From assembly GCF_009762775.1 (NCBI RefSeq), contig NZ_CP046401.1:6336001-6400000 (forward strand): a stretch of 64,000 nt of DNA, read 5' to 3'. Positions 7,865 through 17,994 of the stretch are shown one piece after another. Source of the stretch: Maribellus comscasis. Its GTDB lineage: Bacteria > Bacteroidota > Bacteroidia > Bacteroidales > Prolixibacteraceae. Each line of letters begins with the position of its first letter. The stretch's first letter is position 1. The notes under the pieces are model-generated. The model was given only the letters and a program-made list of their open reading frames with translations. It had not been told where the DNA came from and made no database searches. Made by a program: the position numbers and the translations under genes.

Positions 7865-8605
7865 TCAATATGCTATCATTACAATGTCTGAATCTTTATA
7901 TCTATAGTTTTTGATTTGGAATCCTATATCTTTTATCACTCCAGAATCAAAATAGAACGTGTTTTCAGATATAAACTCAACTATATTTATTTCAGCAGAT
8001 GGTTGACATAGATATAAAAATCTATATTCTCGAGCAGAGTTAATTGTGTAATTTATAGTATCAATATCATATCTGATTTTGTGCTTATTATACTCTAAAA
8101 CAGGAGGTAAAATATTAACTGCATAATCAACAATTTCTCCAGTTTCAAGCTTTTGGTCAACCTTATAAATCTGAAAGTTTGCATCTGATTTTCTTGCTAG
8201 AACTTTAGCCGTCTTTTCACTAATTAGAAAATACTTAATTAATAAATTATTTGGATTTCTATTGTCAGGAATGACACGTAAACCTTTTACTTTGTCAATT
8301 GAAATTTGTGGGTAATTAATTACATTAGTTGGTAAAAAGAACAAAAATGGTTTTTCAAATTCAGCATGTTTGTCAATGTCATTCCAATCAAATTTTAGCA
8401 ATAGAATAGATTCAAATTTTTTATCATTGCTCTGAGGCGAAATGAAAACTTTACCGTCTTTGTGAATCGAAATATGAAAAGAAGAATTGCTTTTGTCTAT
8501 AAAGTATAAGTCTTTGTTAGATTTCCGAATTGCTAATCTACATATCTCGTGATAGTTATTCTTTGTTCTATTATAATAGACAGTATTTATCTGGTTGTTA
8601 CTCAT
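7865..8605 (-). CDS. Unknown single-copy cassette protein (246 aa)
   Basis: A cytosolic protein with no signal peptide, membrane segment or motif that I recognise. It is rich in Asn, Ile and Tyr, and its AT-rich codon use resembles the putAbiC and 243-aa genes more than the flanking chromosome, as expected for captured cargo. The ATG is 20 nt inside the cassette boundary at 8625 and the stop is 13 nt before the recombination site, leaving almost no spare DNA. Given its neighbour, a defence role is possible, but nothing in the sequence shows it. Confidence 0.7.
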   Translation of the reverse strand: MSNNQINTVYYNRTKNNYHEICRLAIRKSNKDLYFIDKSNSSFHISIHKDGKVFISPQSNDKKFESILLLKFDWNDIDKHAEFEKPFLFFLPTNVINYPQISIDKVKGLRVIPDNRNPNNLLIKYFLISEKTAKVLARKSDANFQIYKVDQKLETGEIVDYAVNILPPVLEYNKHKIRYDIDTINYTINSAREYRFLYLCQPSAEINIVEFISENTFYFDSGVIKDIGFQIKNYRYKDSDIVMIAY

Positions 8606-8625
8606 CTCATTTGTATTTTGCCTAA

Positions 8626-11209
8626 CGGCCGCGGCTATGGGCAGTAAAGGATTAGAATATATAATCCATCCATAATAACCGTGAGCCGATGCGTTTTTGT
8701 TTCGATTTTATTTTGTTTAAAGAGTTATAGTTTTTGTTTACAATATAAATATTTTAAATAGCATTGCCAAGCATGGGCGTTGTAGCATTTATAGTCATGC
8801 CAATGCAATTTAGCGGCGCCTTTATTGGCTATAGCTGTTGTTATGGTGTCGGCAAAAGCCTCTGCGTGGCAGCCCGAGACTTACTTAAAATGTTATCACC
8901 GAAGGAGGGCTGGCGGAATGTTTGCCCCTCCCAAGTGATGTGCCAATTTTGACATCCAGGCCAGGTAACCACGAAGTTAAACCTCAGCAGTAAACAACCA
9001 CTTTCCAGCCATAAATTTTATCGGCTTTGTTAAACACGTTGGCCGCAACTGGTTTAACTTAACTGTTAAAATTGGCGCAGGAGTTGAAGCCTGCAAACAT
9101 TGTGACCGCCCGAACTGCATTTAGTGCGGGCTATCATGAGCTAAACGCAGCCCCACCATCCAACAAAGCACAATCAGCCAGCACAAAAATGTGGGGCGTG
9201 AAAACCCACCATAACCAATATTTTAAAGAACAAGTTCGCATACTAACGATAACCCCCACGCTGCACCATAACGGCCGCGGCTATGGGCAGTAAAGGATTA
9301 GAATATATAATCCATCCATAATAACCGTGAGCCGATGCGTTTTTGTTTCGATTTTATTTTGTTTAAAGAGTTATAGTTTTTGTTTACAATATAAATATTT
9401 TAAATAGCATTGCCAAGCATGGGCGTTGTAGCATTTATAGTCATGCCAATGCAATTTAGCGGCGCCTTTATTGGCTATAGCTGTTGTTATGGTGTCGGCA
9501 AAAGCCTCTGCGTGGCAGCCCGAGACTTACTTAAAATGTTATCACCGAAGGAGGGCTGGCGGAATGTTTGCCCCTCCCAAGTGATGTGCCAATTTTGACA
9601 TCCAGGCCAGGTAACCACGAAGTTAAACCTCAGCAGTAAACAACCACTTTCCAGCCATAAATTTTATCGGCTTTGTTAAACACGTTGGCCGCAACTGGTT
9701 TAACTTAACTGTTAAAATTGGCGCAGGAGTTGAAGCCTGCAAACATTGTGACCGCCCGAACTGCATTTAGTGCGGGCTATCATGAGCTAAACGCAGCCCC
9801 ACCATCCAACAAAGCACAATCAGCCAGCACAAAAATGTGGGGCGTGAAAACCCACCATAACCAATATTTTAAAGAACAAGTTCGCATACTAACGATAACC
9901 CCCACGCTGCACCATAACGGCCGCGGCTATGGGCAGTAAAGGATTAGAATATATAATCCATCCATAATAACCGTGAGCCGATGCGTTTTTGTTTCGATTT
10001 TATTTTGTTTAAAGAGTTATAGTTTTTGTTTACAATATAAATATTTTAAATAGCATTGCCAAGCATGGGCGTTGTAGCATTTATAGTCATGCCAATGCAA
10101 TTTAGCGGCGCCTTTATTGGCTATAGCTGTTGTTATGGTGTCGGCAAAAGCCTCTGCGTGGCAGCCCGAGACTTACTTAAAATGTTATCACCGAAGGAGG
10201 GCTGGCGGAATGTTTGCCCCTCCCAAGTGATGTGCCAATTTTGACATCCAGGCCAGGTAACCACGAAGTTAAACCTCAGCAGTAAACAACCACTTTCCAG
10301 CCATAAATTTTATCGGCTTTGTTAAACACGTTGGCCGCAACTGGTTTAACTTAACTGTTAAAATTGGCGCAGGAGTTGAAGCCTGCAAACATTGTGACCG
10401 CCCGAACTGCATTTAGTGCGGGCTATCATGAGCTAAACGCAGCCCCACCATCCAACAAAGCACAATCAGCCAGCACAAAAATGTGGGGCGTGAAAACCCA
10501 CCATAACCAATATTTTAAAGAACAAGTTCGCATACTAACGATAACCCCCACGCTGCACCATAACGGCCGCGGCTATGGGCAGTAAAGGATTAGAATATAT
10601 AATCCATCCATAATAACCGTGAGCCGATGCGTTTTTGTTTCGATTTTATTTTGTTTAAAGAGTTATAGTTTTTGTTTACAATATAAATATTTTAAATAGC
10701 ATTGCCAAGCATGGGCGTTGTAGCATTTATAGTCATGCCAATGCAATTTAGCGGCGCCTTTATTGGCTATAGCTGTTGTTATGGTGTCGGCAAAAGCCTC
10801 TGCGTGGCAGCCCGAGACTTACTTAAAATGTTATCACCGAAGGAGGGCTGGCGGAATGTTTGCCCCTCCCAAGTGATGTGCCAATTTTGACATCCAGGCC
10901 AGGTAACCACGAAGTTAAACCTCAGCAGTAAACAACCACTTTCCAGCCATAAATTTTATCGGCTTTGTTAAACACGTTGGCCGCAACTGGTTTAACTTAA
11001 CTGTTAAAATTGGCGCAGGAGTTGAAGCCTGCAAACATTGTGACCGCCCGAACTGCATTTAGTGCGGGCTATCATGAGCTAAACGCAGCCCCACCATCCA
11101 ACAAAGCACAATCAGCCAGCACAAAAATGTGGGGCGTGAAAACCCACCATAACCAATATTTTAAAGAACAAGTTCGCATACTAACGATAACCCCCACGCT
11201 GCACCATAA
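8626..11209 (-). repeat. S cassettes 4-7, tandem 646-bp units
   Basis: Four further head-to-tail copies with boundaries at 8626, 9272, 9918 and 10564. Spacing is exactly 646 bp each time and reading frames are conserved in every copy, implying recent amplification or strong homogenisation. Confidence 0.85.
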
Positions 11210-11599
11210 CGGTTCGGCTATGTATAGTGCGGGACTTTGAAACGGTTACCTGTCAATGCTGCACTGAGCCAATTCGTTTATTCATATTTTCTTTTTAAGC
11301 CGATTCGTCAAAGACGAATTGGCGTTGTAGCACAGAGAACTGCGGTTTGATTACTTGCTGAACCCCGCATTATATATAGCTTTTGTTGTACACTGTGCTT
11401 TGGTTTTCATTTTACTATTTATTAAGAGTTTATAAAATTACCTTTTTGAAATTGTCATTTTCAGGGTCAGTTTTTTTGTCTTAAAAATGGATTTCGTTTG
11501 TAGGTTTTCATAAATTTTCTTTTTTGTAATCAGAATTTAGTTTTAAAGTTGTATAAAAATAGCATTATTTCATAACCGGGCACACCAATCCCATCGGTT

Positions 11600-12826
11600 T
11601 TATGCCGCTATTTTTTTGATTTTGTTTTTCTTAGGTTTAAACCTTGTCATATAAATTGTTTCATTTTTTTTGTTTTTAAAGGTTGAGTATAAATAGGTTT
11701 TTTCGGTATTGCAGTTTTTACAGATTTTCGGGTTTTCAGCCATTTCATAAATTTCTTCGTTTTCTTCAATTTCTGAAGTTTCATTTAATTTTTTGACAAG
11801 AGTTTTGTTAAGTACTGCTTTTGTTCTTGCAGCATAAGCTCCGTAGTACCTTACGATTCTAAAATAGGGCAGCGGCACGTGCTGTAATAATCTTGGGAAA
11901 AACTCACGGTAGTTCAGGGTTAATTCTTTTTCGATGGGTTTTCCATAAAAGTCAAGGTTTTTATAGTCTTTGTATTTGAACGAGATATTTTCCCCGTCAA
12001 TGTTAGTTATTTTATATTCGCTGATACATGCCCTTTTCGAGTACCTTCCGATGTAGCGAATCACTTCTTCGGGGATTTGGATTGCCGGTTCGAAGTGTAC
12101 TCTCCAGTTTTTATCGTTTATCTTTTTTATGAATTTGAGGAAATCCATCCTGTCTGAAAAATTTTGCTCCAAAGTATTGGAATCAAACATTTCCACCAGT
12201 TTGTCTTCAAACTTGCACCTGAATTTTGTCTGGATGAAATTGTAATTTACATACTCGCCTTTGATTTCTTCGAGGCAATTATTTTTGTTAACCCCTCCCC
12301 ACGAAAGGATCATGTGAATGTGCGGGTGCAATTGTTTTGTTTCACCAAAAGTGTGGAGTACGCTGATTATTCCGGGAGTGAGATTGTATTTATACATCAT
12401 CCAGTCTTTCATGGCTTCGGCCGCTGCTTTGAATAAAGCACTTAAAAGTTCCCATTTGTTGTCGCTGATTAAGTTGTTGAGTTTGTGCGGCAGTGTAAAC
12501 ACCACGTGGCGGTGGGGAATGTCCAGCATCTGTTCTTTTATTTTCTCTGCCCACTGCATGGTATCTTTCCAACTACATGTTGGGCAAAAACGGTTCTTGC
12601 AACTGTGGTAAACCTGGCTTATTTCCCCGCACTCTTCACAAACATAATGGTCAATCCCCAAAGCTTCGGTACGGCAGGCGCGCATTGCTGCAACCGCTTT
12701 GTATTGTTCGGGGGTGATGTAATGGTTTGGCGATTTTACATACCTGTCCCACCAGGATTGAAAGTATTCAGCGAGAGTAAATTTTCTTACTTTCCGATTT
12801 TTGTATTTAGATAATTCATAAACCAT
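11600..12826 (-). CDS. IS91-family HUH (Y2) transposase, copy 2
   Basis: Protein identical over all 408 residues to copy 1 (4348-5574), with HUH and Y2 residues intact. Confidence 0.93.
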   Translation of the reverse strand: MVYELSKYKNRKVRKFTLAEYFQSWWDRYVKSPNHYITPEQYKAVAAMRACRTEALGIDHYVCEECGEISQVYHSCKNRFCPTCSWKDTMQWAEKIKEQMLDIPHRHVVFTLPHKLNNLISDNKWELLSALFKAAAEAMKDWMMYKYNLTPGIISVLHTFGETKQLHPHIHMILSWGGVNKNNCLEEIKGEYVNYNFIQTKFRCKFEDKLVEMFDSNTLEQNFSDRMDFLKFIKKINDKNWRVHFEPAIQIPEEVIRYIGRYSKRACISEYKITNIDGENISFKYKDYKNLDFYGKPIEKELTLNYREFFPRLLQHVPLPYFRIVRYYGAYAARTKAVLNKTLVKKLNETSEIEENEEIYEMAENPKICKNCNTEKTYLYSTFKNKKNETIYMTRFKPKKNKIKKIAA

Positions 12827-12999
12827 TTATCTAATTGTTGTAATCCAAGCGGGGTTATAAATACTTTGTCGTAAGCTTTACATTTAGGACAAGTCGGTTT
12901 CTTCTCGTAAATTAAAGTTCCGATTTTATCCATCTCCAAGCTACCTACATCTGCATTAAAAATGAAATGGCAATCTTGACACTCAAGGTTAACTGTCAT
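12787..12999 (-). CDS. Small zinc-ribbon protein, copy 2
   Basis: Identical to the 70-aa protein of copy 1, with the same 40-bp overlap with its transposase gene. Confidence 0.7.
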   Translation of the reverse strand: MTVNLECQDCHFIFNADVGSLEMDKIGTLIYEKKPTCPKCKAYDKVFITPLGLQQLDKWFMNYLNTKIGK

Positions 13000-13040
13000 G
13001 TATTGAGTTATTTGTGCTTTGCGTTTAGCATTGTGTACAA

Positions 13041-13686
13041 CGGCCGCGGCTATGGGCAGTAAAGGATTAGAATATATAATCCATCCATAATAACCGTGAG
13101 CCGATGCGTTTTTGTTTCGATTTTATTTTGTTTAAAGAGTTATAGTTTTTGTTTACAATATAAATATTTTAAATAGCATTGCCAAGCATGGGCGTTGTAG
13201 CATTTATAGTCATGCCAATGCAATTTAGCGGCGCCTTTATTGGCTATAGCTGTTGTTATGGTGTCGGCAAAAGCCTCTGCGTGGCAGCCCGAGACTTACT
13301 TAAAATGTTATCACCGAAGGAGGGCTGGCGGAATGTTTGCCCCTCCCAAGTGATGTGCCAATTTTGACATCCAGGCCAGGTAACCACGAAGTTAAACCTC
13401 AGCAGTAAACAACCACTTTCCAGCCATAAATTTTATCGGCTTTGTTAAACACGTTGGCCGCAACTGGTTTAACTTAACTGTTAAAATTGGCGCAGGAGTT
13501 GAAGCCTGCAAACATTGTGACCGCCCGAACTGCATTTAGTGCGGGCTATCATGAGCTAAACGCAGCCCCACCATCCAACAAAGCACAATCAGCCAGCACA
13601 AAAATGTGGGGCGTGAAAACCCACCATAACCAATATTTTAAAGAACAAGTTCGCATACTAACGATAACCCCCACGCTGCACCATAA
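13041..13686 (-). repeat. S cassette 8
   Basis: Single 646-bp unit between I copies 2 and 3, the first member of an alternating S-I pattern. Confidence 0.85.
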
Positions 13687-14076
13687 CGGTTCGGCTATGT
13701 ATAGTGCGGGACTTTGAAACGGTTACCTGTCAATGCTGCACTGAGCCAATTCGTTTATTCATATTTTCTTTTTAAGCCGATTCGTCAAAGACGAATTGGC
13801 GTTGTAGCACAGAGAACTGCGGTTTGATTACTTGCTGAACCCCGCATTATATATAGCTTTTGTTGTACACTGTGCTTTGGTTTTCATTTTACTATTTATT
13901 AAGAGTTTATAAAATTACCTTTTTGAAATTGTCATTTTCAGGGTCAGTTTTTTTGTCTTAAAAATGGATTTCGTTTGTAGGTTTTCATAAATTTTCTTTT
14001 TTGTAATCAGAATTTAGTTTTAAAGTTGTATAAAAATAGCATTATTTCATAACCGGGCACACCAATCCCATCGGTT

Positions 14077-15303
14077 TTATGCCGCTATTTTTTTGATTTT
14101 GTTTTTCTTAGGTTTAAACCTTGTCATATAAATTGTTTCATTTTTTTTGTTTTTAAAGGTTGAGTATAAATAGGTTTTTTCGGTATTGCAGTTTTTACAG
14201 ATTTTCGGGTTTTCAGCCATTTCATAAATTTCTTCGTTTTCTTCAATTTCTGAAGTTTCATTTAATTTTTTGACAAGAGTTTTGTTAAGTACTGCTTTTG
14301 TTCTTGCAGCATAAGCTCCGTAGTACCTTACGATTCTAAAATAGGGCAGCGGCACGTGCTGTAATAATCTTGGGAAAAACTCACGGTAGTTCAGGGTTAA
14401 TTCTTTTTCGATGGGTTTTCCATAAAAGTCAAGGTTTTTATAGTCTTTGTATTTGAACGAGATATTTTCCCCGTCAATGTTAGTTATTTTATATTCGCTG
14501 ATACATGCCCTTTTCGAGTACCTTCCGATGTAGCGAATCACTTCTTCGGGGATTTGGATTGCCGGTTCGAAGTGTACTCTCCAGTTTTTATCGTTTATCT
14601 TTTTTATGAATTTGAGGAAATCCATCCTGTCTGAAAAATTTTGCTCCAAAGTATTGGAATCAAACATTTCCACCAGTTTGTCTTCAAACTTGCACCTGAA
14701 TTTTGTCTGGATGAAATTGTAATTTACATACTCGCCTTTGATTTCTTCGAGGCAATTATTTTTGTTAACCCCTCCCCACGAAAGGATCATGTGAATGTGC
14801 GGGTGCAATTGTTTTGTTTCACCAAAAGTGTGGAGTACGCTGATTATTCCGGGAGTGAGATTGTATTTATACATCATCCAGTCTTTCATGGCTTCGGCCG
14901 CTGCTTTGAATAAAGCACTTAAAAGTTCCCATTTGTTGTCGCTGATTAAGTTGTTGAGTTTGTGCGGCAGTGTAAACACCACGTGGCGGTGGGGAATGTC
15001 CAGCATCTGTTCTTTTATTTTCTCTGCCCACTGCATGGTATCTTTCCAACTACATGTTGGGCAAAAACGGTTCTTGCAACTGTGGTAAACCTGGCTTATT
15101 TCCCCGCACTCTTCACAAACATAATGGTCAATCCCCAAAGCTTCGGTACGGCAGGCGCGCATTGCTGCAACCGCTTTGTATTGTTCGGGGGTGATGTAAT
15201 GGTTTGGCGATTTTACATACCTGTCCCACCAGGATTGAAAGTATTCAGCGAGAGTAAATTTTCTTACTTTCCGATTTTTGTATTTAGATAATTCATAAAC
15301 CAT
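14077..15303 (-). CDS. IS91-family HUH (Y2) transposase, copy 3
   Basis: Protein identical to copy 1; no disabling mutation. Confidence 0.93.
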   Translation of the reverse strand: MVYELSKYKNRKVRKFTLAEYFQSWWDRYVKSPNHYITPEQYKAVAAMRACRTEALGIDHYVCEECGEISQVYHSCKNRFCPTCSWKDTMQWAEKIKEQMLDIPHRHVVFTLPHKLNNLISDNKWELLSALFKAAAEAMKDWMMYKYNLTPGIISVLHTFGETKQLHPHIHMILSWGGVNKNNCLEEIKGEYVNYNFIQTKFRCKFEDKLVEMFDSNTLEQNFSDRMDFLKFIKKINDKNWRVHFEPAIQIPEEVIRYIGRYSKRACISEYKITNIDGENISFKYKDYKNLDFYGKPIEKELTLNYREFFPRLLQHVPLPYFRIVRYYGAYAARTKAVLNKTLVKKLNETSEIEENEEIYEMAENPKICKNCNTEKTYLYSTFKNKKNETIYMTRFKPKKNKIKKIAA

Positions 15304-15476
15304 TTATCTAATTGTTGTAATCCAAGCGGGGTTATAAATACTTTGTCGTAAGCTTTACATTTAGGACAAGTCGGTTTCTTCTCGTAAATTAAAGTTCCGA
15401 TTTTATCCATCTCCAAGCTACCTACATCTGCATTAAAAATGAAATGGCAATCTTGACACTCAAGGTTAACTGTCAT
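15264..15476 (-). CDS. Small zinc-ribbon protein, copy 3
   Basis: Identical to the 70-aa protein of copy 1 and overlapping the transposase start in the same way. Confidence 0.7.
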   Translation of the reverse strand: MTVNLECQDCHFIFNADVGSLEMDKIGTLIYEKKPTCPKCKAYDKVFITPLGLQQLDKWFMNYLNTKIGK

Positions 15477-15517
15477 GTATTGAGTTATTTGTGCTTTGCG
15501 TTTAGCATTGTGTACAA

Positions 15518-16163
15518 CGGCCGCGGCTATGGGCAGTAAAGGATTAGAATATATAATCCATCCATAATAACCGTGAGCCGATGCGTTTTTGTTTCGATTT
15601 TATTTTGTTTAAAGAGTTATAGTTTTTGTTTACAATATAAATATTTTAAATAGCATTGCCAAGCATGGGCGTTGTAGCATTTATAGTCATGCCAATGCAA
15701 TTTAGCGGCGCCTTTATTGGCTATAGCTGTTGTTATGGTGTCGGCAAAAGCCTCTGCGTGGCAGCCCGAGACTTACTTAAAATGTTATCACCGAAGGAGG
15801 GCTGGCGGAATGTTTGCCCCTCCCAAGTGATGTGCCAATTTTGACATCCAGGCCAGGTAACCACGAAGTTAAACCTCAGCAGTAAACAACCACTTTCCAG
15901 CCATAAATTTTATCGGCTTTGTTAAACACGTTGGCCGCAACTGGTTTAACTTAACTGTTAAAATTGGCGCAGGAGTTGAAGCCTGCAAACATTGTGACCG
16001 CCCGAACTGCATTTAGTGCGGGCTATCATGAGCTAAACGCAGCCCCACCATCCAACAAAGCACAATCAGCCAGCACAAAAATGTGGGGCGTGAAAACCCA
16101 CCATAACCAATATTTTAAAGAACAAGTTCGCATACTAACGATAACCCCCACGCTGCACCATAA
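15518..16163 (-). repeat. S cassette 9
   Basis: Single 646-bp unit between I copies 3 and 4. Confidence 0.85.
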
Positions 16164-16553
16164 CGGTTCGGCTATGTATAGTGCGGGACTTTGAAACGGT
16201 TACCTGTCAATGCTGCACTGAGCCAATTCGTTTATTCATATTTTCTTTTTAAGCCGATTCGTCAAAGACGAATTGGCGTTGTAGCACAGAGAACTGCGGT
16301 TTGATTACTTGCTGAACCCCGCATTATATATAGCTTTTGTTGTACACTGTGCTTTGGTTTTCATTTTACTATTTATTAAGAGTTTATAAAATTACCTTTT
16401 TGAAATTGTCATTTTCAGGGTCAGTTTTTTTGTCTTAAAAATGGATTTCGTTTGTAGGTTTTCATAAATTTTCTTTTTTGTAATCAGAATTTAGTTTTAA
16501 AGTTGTATAAAAATAGCATTATTTCATAACCGGGCACACCAATCCCATCGGTT

Positions 16554-17780
16554 TTATGCCGCTATTTTTTTGATTTTGTTTTTCTTAGGTTTAAACCTTG
16601 TCATATAAATTGTTTCATTTTTTTTGTTTTTAAAGGTTGAGTATAAATAGGTTTTTTCGGTATTGCAGTTTTTACAGATTTTCGGGTTTTCAGCCATTTC
16701 ATAAATTTCTTCGTTTTCTTCAATTTCTGAAGTTTCATTTAATTTTTTGACAAGAGTTTTGTTAAGTACTGCTTTTGTTCTTGCAGCATAAGCTCCGTAG
16801 TACCTTACGATTCTAAAATAGGGCAGCGGCACGTGCTGTAATAATCTTGGGAAAAACTCACGGTAGTTCAGGGTTAATTCTTTTTCGATGGGTTTTCCAT
16901 AAAAGTCAAGGTTTTTATAGTCTTTGTATTTGAACGAGATATTTTCCCCGTCAATGTTAGTTATTTTATATTCGCTGATACATGCCCTTTTCGAGTACCT
17001 TCCGATGTAGCGAATCACTTCTTCGGGGATTTGGATTGCCGGTTCGAAGTGTACTCTCCAGTTTTTATCGTTTATCTTTTTTATGAATTTGAGGAAATCC
17101 ATCCTGTCTGAAAAATTTTGCTCCAAAGTATTGGAATCAAACATTTCCACCAGTTTGTCTTCAAACTTGCACCTGAATTTTGTCTGGATGAAATTGTAAT
17201 TTACATACTCGCCTTTGATTTCTTCGAGGCAATTATTTTTGTTAACCCCTCCCCACGAAAGGATCATGTGAATGTGCGGGTGCAATTGTTTTGTTTCACC
17301 AAAAGTGTGGAGTACGCTGATTATTCCGGGAGTGAGATTGTATTTATACATCATCCAGTCTTTCATGGCTTCGGCCGCTGCTTTGAATAAAGCACTTAAA
17401 AGTTCCCATTTGTTGTCGCTGATTAAGTTGTTGAGTTTGTGCGGCAGTGTAAACACCACGTGGCGGTGGGGAATGTCCAGCATCTGTTCTTTTATTTTCT
17501 CTGCCCACTGCATGGTATCTTTCCAACTACATGTTGGGCAAAAACGGTTCTTGCAACTGTGGTAAACCTGGCTTATTTCCCCGCACTCTTCACAAACATA
17601 ATGGTCAATCCCCAAAGCTTCGGTACGGCAGGCGCGCATTGCTGCAACCGCTTTGTATTGTTCGGGGGTGATGTAATGGTTTGGCGATTTTACATACCTG
17701 TCCCACCAGGATTGAAAGTATTCAGCGAGAGTAAATTTTCTTACTTTCCGATTTTTGTATTTAGATAATTCATAAACCAT
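16554..17780 (-). CDS. IS91-family HUH (Y2) transposase, copy 4
   Basis: Protein identical to copy 1; no disabling mutation. Confidence 0.93.
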   Translation of the reverse strand: MVYELSKYKNRKVRKFTLAEYFQSWWDRYVKSPNHYITPEQYKAVAAMRACRTEALGIDHYVCEECGEISQVYHSCKNRFCPTCSWKDTMQWAEKIKEQMLDIPHRHVVFTLPHKLNNLISDNKWELLSALFKAAAEAMKDWMMYKYNLTPGIISVLHTFGETKQLHPHIHMILSWGGVNKNNCLEEIKGEYVNYNFIQTKFRCKFEDKLVEMFDSNTLEQNFSDRMDFLKFIKKINDKNWRVHFEPAIQIPEEVIRYIGRYSKRACISEYKITNIDGENISFKYKDYKNLDFYGKPIEKELTLNYREFFPRLLQHVPLPYFRIVRYYGAYAARTKAVLNKTLVKKLNETSEIEENEEIYEMAENPKICKNCNTEKTYLYSTFKNKKNETIYMTRFKPKKNKIKKIAA

Positions 17781-17953
17781 TTATCTAATTGTTGTAATCC
17801 AAGCGGGGTTATAAATACTTTGTCGTAAGCTTTACATTTAGGACAAGTCGGTTTCTTCTCGTAAATTAAAGTTCCGATTTTATCCATCTCCAAGCTACCT
17901 ACATCTGCATTAAAAATGAAATGGCAATCTTGACACTCAAGGTTAACTGTCAT
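17741..17953 (-). CDS. Small zinc-ribbon protein, copy 4
   Basis: Identical to the 70-aa protein of copy 1. Confidence 0.7.
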   Translation of the reverse strand: MTVNLECQDCHFIFNADVGSLEMDKIGTLIYEKKPTCPKCKAYDKVFITPLGLQQLDKWFMNYLNTKIGK

Positions 17954-17994
17954 GTATTGAGTTATTTGTGCTTTGCGTTTAGCATTGTGTACAA

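Larger units (their letters stand above)
11210..13040 (-). mobile_element. I cassette, copy 2
   Basis: Same 1,831-bp length and gene content as copy 1, with its own attC-like site at 11210-11393. It lies between S copies on both sides. Confidence 0.8.
13687..15517 (-). mobile_element. I cassette, copy 3
   Basis: 1,831-bp unit as in copy 1; attC-like site at 13687-13870. Confidence 0.8.
16164..17994 (-). mobile_element. I cassette, copy 4
   Basis: 1,831-bp unit as in copy 1; attC-like site at 16164-16347. This is the copy nearest the recombinase. Confidence 0.8.
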
